Positions 15,601 to 18,709 of a stretch of DNA of 18,709 nt are shown one piece after another. The stretch lies in contig AUXH01000388.1 in NCBI GenBank assembly GCA_000482145.1, positions 1-18,709 on the forward strand, in the 5' to 3' direction. The notes beneath the pieces are model-generated. The model was not told the DNA's origin. It did no database searches and worked only from the letters and a program-made list of their open reading frames with translations. Numbering within the stretch: the stretch's first letter is position 1; each line of letters starts with the position of its first letter. The translations under genes and the position numbers were made by a program. The stretch comes from Strigomonas culicis. Its lineage: Eukaryota; Euglenozoa; Kinetoplastea; Trypanosomatida; Trypanosomatidae.

Positions 15601-16278
15601 CTATTTCTTTTTGTCATCTTTGTGCTTCTTGTCATCTTTGGACTTCTTATCATCTTTGTGTTTTTTGTCGTCCTTGGATTTCTTATCATCCTTATCATCC
15701 TTATGCTTCTTGTCGTCCTTGGATTTCTTGTCGTCCTTGGACTTCTTGTCATCCTTGGACTTCTTGTCATCCTTCGACGACTTCGTCTCTGCGGGAGGTT
15801 GAGCGCTGGCTGCCTGCTGCTGCGCCTGTTGTTGCTGCTGCTGCTGCTGTTGTTGTTGTTGTTGTTGTTGTTGCCTCTGCTGCTCCTCCAGCATCTGCTG
15901 CTGCTGCTGCTTCTCTTGCTCCGCCTTCTCCATTGCCTCCTTCACCATCTTGTCCTCGGCCATCGTGGCGAGCTGCTCCTGCTGCTGCATCTGCTGCATC
16001 ATGAGCAGCTGCTGCTGCTCCATCATCTGCTGCTGCTCCATCATCTGCTGCTGCTCCATCATCTGCTGCTGCTCTACCTGTTGAAAGTAGGCCACCTGCT
16101 GCTGCTGCTGCTCCGGGGTGAGCTGGCTGAGGTCCATGCCGGGGAAGGGCGCGTTCATCATGATCTGCATCTGCATCTGCTGCTGCATGTTTATCTGCAT
16201 GGCCATGTCGTGCACCGCAGCGCGCTGCATCATCGCCTGCATCACGCGCTGACTGTGGTCCCCAACCGGCTTGTACAT
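15601..16278 (-). CDS. Met/Gln-rich protein with polyglutamine and KDDKK-repeat tail
   Basis: A 225-residue, wholly low-complexity protein of unknown function. Residues 1-50 are Met/Gln-rich with some order (MYKPVGDHSQRVMQAMMQRA, and later NAPFPGMDLSQLTPEQ). Residues 69-90 repeat MMEQQQ. Residues 100-131 are helical and charged (LATMAEDKMVKEAMEKAEQE), 136-151 are 16 consecutive Gln, and 168-225 are nine SKDDKK/HKDDKK units ending in KKK. The product would be a coiled-coil or prion-like core with a mixed-charge, slightly basic tail. Codons upstream of the chosen ATG are AT-rich and contain no in-frame ATG. The stop is TAG; the frame reads on 18 codons to a TAA. No signal peptide or membrane segment. 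Such tails occur in unrelated nucleic-acid or cytoskeleton proteins, so no role is assigned. Confidence 0.75.
   Translation of the reverse strand: MYKPVGDHSQRVMQAMMQRAAVHDMAMQINMQQQMQMQIMMNAPFPGMDLSQLTPEQQQQQVAYFQQVEQQQMMEQQQMMEQQQMMEQQQLLMMQQMQQQEQLATMAEDKMVKEAMEKAEQEKQQQQQMLEEQQRQQQQQQQQQQQQQQQQAQQQAASAQPPAETKSSKDDKKSKDDKKSKDDKKSKDDKKHKDDKDDKKSKDDKKHKDDKKSKDDKKHKDDKKK
15604..15777 (-). repeat. 18-nt tandem array encoding SKDDKK/HKDDKK
   Basis: Nine units, mostly 18 nt, differing at the first residue (Ser or His) and in a few silent positions; one unit carries an extra KDD. The units end at the TAG stop. Confidence 0.95.
15826..15873 (-). repeat. Polyglutamine codon run
   Basis: Sixteen Gln codons in two nearly pure blocks: read in the coding direction (CAA)8, (CAG)5, (CAA)2, CAG. 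The blocky layout suggests slippage in separate tracts. Confidence 0.95.
16009..16074 (-). repeat. 18-nt tandem array encoding MMEQQQ
   Basis: Three full units plus an EQQQ start, in frame in the Met/Gln-rich protein. The period (six residues) equals that of the KDDKK array in the same gene. Confidence 0.9.
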
Positions 16279-16359
16279 GGTGTTGATGGTGTTTTTTTTC
16301 TTTTTTTCTTTTTTCACAAACGGGAAGAACACTGGATAGAATAAAGTGGTGTGTAATCT

Positions 16360-16386
16360 CTAGTTGTTGGAGAAAGAGAGAAGGAA

Positions 16387-16418
<32 letters not shown>

Positions 16419-16428
16419 CGAGAGAGAA
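16360..16428 (-). promoter_or_regulatory. Trans-splice acceptor of the polyQ gene, (CT)n polypyrimidine tract
   Basis: A (CT)n microsatellite with a few interruptions (+ strand GA run, about 16387-16428) extends into CCTTCTCTCTTTCTCC. The first AG (in AACTAG) is about 82 nt upstream of the ATG at 16278. It resembles the (CT)n tract in front of fucosyltransferase copy 1. Confidence 0.6.
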
Positions 16429-16451
16429 CGTTGCAATACCATTCCCATAGA

Positions 16452-16547
16452 TCACTGAGTGGCTATGGTCGCGCTAACAGTGGCAGGGCTCTGTAGTGCA
16501 CACGTGAAGCACTTCACACTCGTCTGAGCTGTAGAAGCAAAGTTCAT
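16452..16547 (-). CDS. Possible 31-residue small protein
   Basis: An ATG-started 31-codon frame (MNFASTAQTSVKCFTCALQS at its start) in a GC-richer island of an AT-rich spacer. About 18 nt upstream is an AG (16566-16567) behind a strong minus-strand pyrimidine tract (about 16576-16593), so an own trans-spliced mRNA is plausible. It is short, has no recognisable domain, and could also be chance or a leader of an unspliced polyQ precursor. Confidence 0.25.
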   Translation of the reverse strand: MNFASTAQTSVKCFTCALQSPATVSATIATQ

Positions 16548-16695
16548 GTTGCGAAATGGGAGAGACTAATAACAGCAAAAAAAAAAAGAAAAGATGTTTC
16601 TTTTGTGAAGAATAAAAAAAAGAAAGAAATACTAAATGTATATATACGATAACACACACATCATTCAACAATACTCACACCCTAAAAGTGACAAA

Positions 16696-16863
16696 TTAGC
16701 AAATTGGTGAAAACAGGTTCTGCCTTCTTCTCCTTGCAGTACGTGTACAGTCGTTACCACACAGGATGTGATTCAGCGCTGCTGATGCGGTCTCCAGGGG
16801 AGGGGAGCCTGACTTTGTCTCACCCTGCCGCACTGAAGAGAACTCAACACTGCAGACAGGCAT
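16696..16863 (-). CDS. Possible 55-residue small protein
   Basis: A complete ATG-to-TAA frame of 55 codons that coincides with a distinct GC-richer island in the spacer. The product starts MPVCSVEFSSVRQGE, has four Cys (4, 35, 39, 55) and a basic RRRR patch (44-47), with no signal peptide or membrane segment. Upstream on the minus strand is CTTCTCTTCCATCCTCTGCC with AGs 37-46 nt from the ATG, a usable splice acceptor. Against it: an 11-codon frame starts at an ATG 15 nt upstream and overlaps the start, and third-position GC is lower than in the large genes. No homologue is known to me; coding status is uncertain. Confidence 0.35.
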   Translation of the reverse strand: MPVCSVEFSSVRQGETKSGSPPLETASAALNHILCGNDCTRTARRRRQNLFSPIC

Positions 16864-17895
16864 CCGATGAACACTGCATATTCACGTATGTATATAGAAC
16901 TGTAGAGCTATGAGATGTGGCAGAGGATGGAAGAGAAGACGCATAACAAAGCGATATGTACTGAAGGGTGAGTCTACCTGTTTGCGTATATTTACATCTG
17001 TATAAATAGATTGAGAGCCGCTTTAGCATGCCCTTTTTTTTCGTAGAAAGTTAGCTCCCTAAAGAGTCGTACAAGAAATGGAGTAGACCGTCTAGACCAT
17101 CGACTTTAATGTATATTCACGAGTAAGAAAAACTGATACGCTTTTCATTTATGGACTGAAACAATAATGAAAGGAAAACTAAAACAACATCAATGCTCAT
17201 AATGCACGCTCCAACAGGAGGCACACACAACGGAAAACAGCTCGAACAATTAAAAAAAAAAATGTGCTTTATGAAAGAAAAGAAAAAAGAACACTGAAAA
17301 AAAAAAGGTGGGGAGTGGTGGAAAACAATTGTCATCAAAAGAGTTAGAGAAAACAGAAATACTCTTTTGTTCGGCCTTTGTCTTGCTCTTTACTTATTTA
17401 CATCGACTTGCATAACAAAAAAAAATTCAGACCTTCTATAAACCTCAGTGCACATATATAGATATATACGTGCATTGACGCACAGAATGATGCGCTCCAC
17501 AAAAAGGAAAGAAGTAAAAAGGAAAAAAAAGCATTGTTACTATTATAGACAACAAATTCAAAGTATGTGTTTTTCTTTCTTTTCTTTTACCTCGTTTTAG
17601 AGACATACCTTTGTTTTGTTTATGTAAACTATGAAAAGAGAGAGATGCAATAAAAAACGGGCAACAATAGGAAAGGAAGCGAAAGGACCCAATTGTGAAA
17701 AACAAAAACAACCAGACACTCACACACACAAGCACAAAAGAAAAACAAATCTATACACATTAATACAGATATAGAAGCATTGATTGAGAAAAGTAAGAAT
17801 ACTATTACCAACACACGTTTAAGCAAACAAACAGAAACATACACAAACAAAACGAAGCATAGACGTTCAAGTATTATGAGCAATTTCCTATCTCC
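16864..17895. other. Intergenic spacer, AT-rich
   Basis: Apart from the possible leader of the 55-codon frame at its left end, this is AT-rich with A-runs. Pyrimidine-rich stretches occur on the plus strand (about 17345-17410 and 17560-17610, the latter ending in TTTTAG), but no plus-strand gene follows. It should contain the 3' UTR of the gene on the right. Confidence 0.65.
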
Positions 17896-18709
17896 TCAAA
17901 ACATGTTCGACGCGGGCGGCCTATACCCATCCGCCATCGTCGGGTTGGCAGACAACGACGCGTTGCGGTAGGGCATGCGGGGGTGCGCGGGGATGGACGG
18001 TGCGGACTGTACTGCGGACTCCTCCTCTTCTTCCTCGCCGGGCGCCACGATGCGGATGGAGCTGCGCCGCCTGGTGAGGGTCCCGCCGAGGATGCCGGGG
18101 CTGACGCCACGGTCGCTCTGCGCACCAAGCGTCGCATCGGTCGGCGACGCCAGCGACGACACAGCCGCGGAGCCGCCGACGACGAGAATCGAGCTCGGCT
18201 GCGGCGGCGGCGGGAACGCGGGGATGGTGGCGCTCTGCTGCAGAGCGGGCAAGGCGTCGCTCGTGTCGGCGCCCTTCACTCGCCGCGGCCACGACGCGGT
18301 GACGTCATTGCTCTCCTCCACACGGTCGCCACCAGTCCTGCCCATGCGCGGGTACGAGTTTGGTGGCGGGTTGGACAGCCGTTGTTGTGGCGCGGGGGCA
18401 TTTTGATATGGTGGCATTGCGTAGTTCTCACTGTCACCCTGATAGTCAAAGCTGTCGTTCGCAGTCCTTCCCGTGTGAGAATTGGGATGCATTCGTCGTG
18501 AAGCGGAGCCATTTTGATGTGGTGGCATTGCGTAGTTTTCACTGTCACCTTGGTAGTCAAAGCCTTCGCCGGCGTTCCTTCCCGTGTGAGAATTATAATT
18601 CGAGCTTGAATTCGAGCTTGAATTGGAGTGCATTCGTCGTGAAGCGGAGCCATCTTGATGTGGTGGCATTGCGTAGTTTTCACTGTCACCTTGGTAGTCA
18701 AAGCCTTCG
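17896..18709 (-). CDS. Disordered repeat protein (C-terminal part, runs off right edge)
   Basis: At least 270 residues, with the N-terminus outside the window. The visible N-terminal side consists of repeats of FDYQGDSENYAMPPHQNG, then SASRRMH, then SHTGR: two good units and a third that decays after MPPYQN, with a basic period of 37 residues. The first unit has an extra Ser/Asn-rich segment made by a 12-nt duplication. The rest is Pro/Ser/Ala-rich, including SATIPAFPPPPQPSSILVVG (about residues 146-165 counted from the Met at 18669), a basic TRRRSSIR kinase-type site, a Glu run of six and a final PPASNMF. No membrane segment is seen. The Tyr/Gln/Asn/Gly/Ser-rich repeats resemble prion-like proteins of RNA granules in composition, but I do not recognise the family. 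Confidence 0.8.
   Translation of the reverse strand, partial: EGFDYQGDSENYAMPPHQDGSASRRMHSNSSSNSSSNYNSHTGRNAGEGFDYQGDSENYAMPPHQNGSASRRMHPNSHTGRTANDSFDYQGDSENYAMPPYQNAPAPQQRLSNPPPNSYPRMGRTGGDRVEESNDVTASWPRRVKGADTSDALPALQQSATIPAFPPPPQPSSILVVGGSAAVSSLASPTDATLGAQSDRGVSPGILGGTLTRRRSSIRIVAPGEEEEEESAVQSAPSIPAHPRMPYRNASLSANPTMADGYRPPASNMF
18408..18709 (-). repeat. In-frame tandem repeats of about 111 nt
   Basis: Three units of the FDYQGDSENYAMPP block, spaced 47 and 37 codons apart (reading from the right edge). The two outer units are nearly identical in DNA over the core; the innermost is diverged. A 12-nt unit (coding-strand AATTCAAGCTCG) is duplicated in the first spacer. The array may continue beyond the window. 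Confidence 0.9.

Noticed and set aside
15472..16344. Long plus-strand leucine-rich frame opposite the polyQ gene
   Set aside because: It is the antisense of CAG/CAA and KDDKK repeats, which gives Leu/Val/Ile runs without information.
17560..17971. Plus-strand pyrimidine tract ending in TTTTAG followed by a 63-codon frame
   Set aside because: The frame has no ATG at its beginning and overlaps the end of a minus-strand gene. The tract lies in the purine-rich 3' UTR of that gene.
1..18709. Search for tRNA, rRNA, CRISPR and transposon features
   Set aside because: No cloverleaf with a T-loop GTTCGA-type box, no direct repeat-spacer array, and no reverse transcriptase or transposase motif was seen. 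Short inverted repeats such as GTGAAG-CA-CTTCAC near 16504 are too small to support a call.

Overview
The window looks like nuclear DNA of a trypanosomatid flagellate (Kinetoplastea). All convincing genes lie on the minus strand, none needs an intron, coding DNA is strongly GC-rich, and the spacers are AT-rich and full of homopolymers. Just upstream of most start codons the minus strand carries a polypyrimidine tract followed by an AG, which is the signal for spliced-leader trans-splicing. This is the interior of one polycistronic unit read from right to left. TAA, TAG and TGA all serve as ordinary stops. I cannot name the genus.

Layout from left to right (the reverse of transcription). (1) The N-terminal part of a type II membrane glycosyltransferase of the GDP-fucose O-fucosyltransferase class runs off the left edge. 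(2) A second, tandem copy of that gene is broken by a 40-nt deletion relative to copy 1, which puts its signal anchor out of frame with its catalytic domain. About 370-400 nt of the two genes are almost identical and end abruptly, as after gene conversion. (3, 4) Two proline/alanine/serine-rich, apparently tail-anchored proteins share only a 16-residue motif (xDxIEDHxxSFxxSLR) and a DEDxR box before the terminal membrane segment; they look like diverged paralogues. (5) A divergent CorA-type divalent-cation channel has a GMN motif and two C-terminal membrane helices. (6) An unrecognised 487-residue basic protein follows. (7) Next is an unrecognised 826-residue, mostly disordered protein with three short acidic-aromatic patches. 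(8) A Met/Gln-rich protein has a polyglutamine run and a KDDKK-repeat tail. (9) The 3' part of a disordered protein with a repeat of about 37 residues runs off the right edge.

The spacer between genes 8 and 9 holds two short open frames (55 and 31 codons) on the transcribed strand, each in a GC-richer island and behind a plausible splice acceptor. A third open stretch lies downstream of gene 8.

The genes do not form an obvious pathway. As usual in trypanosomatids, co-transcription does not imply shared function. Membrane or secretory-pathway proteins are nevertheless prominent in the left half (fucosyltransferase pair, tail-anchored pair, CorA channel), and low-complexity disordered proteins in the right half. 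The points most worth following are the broken and homogenised fucosyltransferase pair, the motif-defined tail-anchored pair, and the small open frames.
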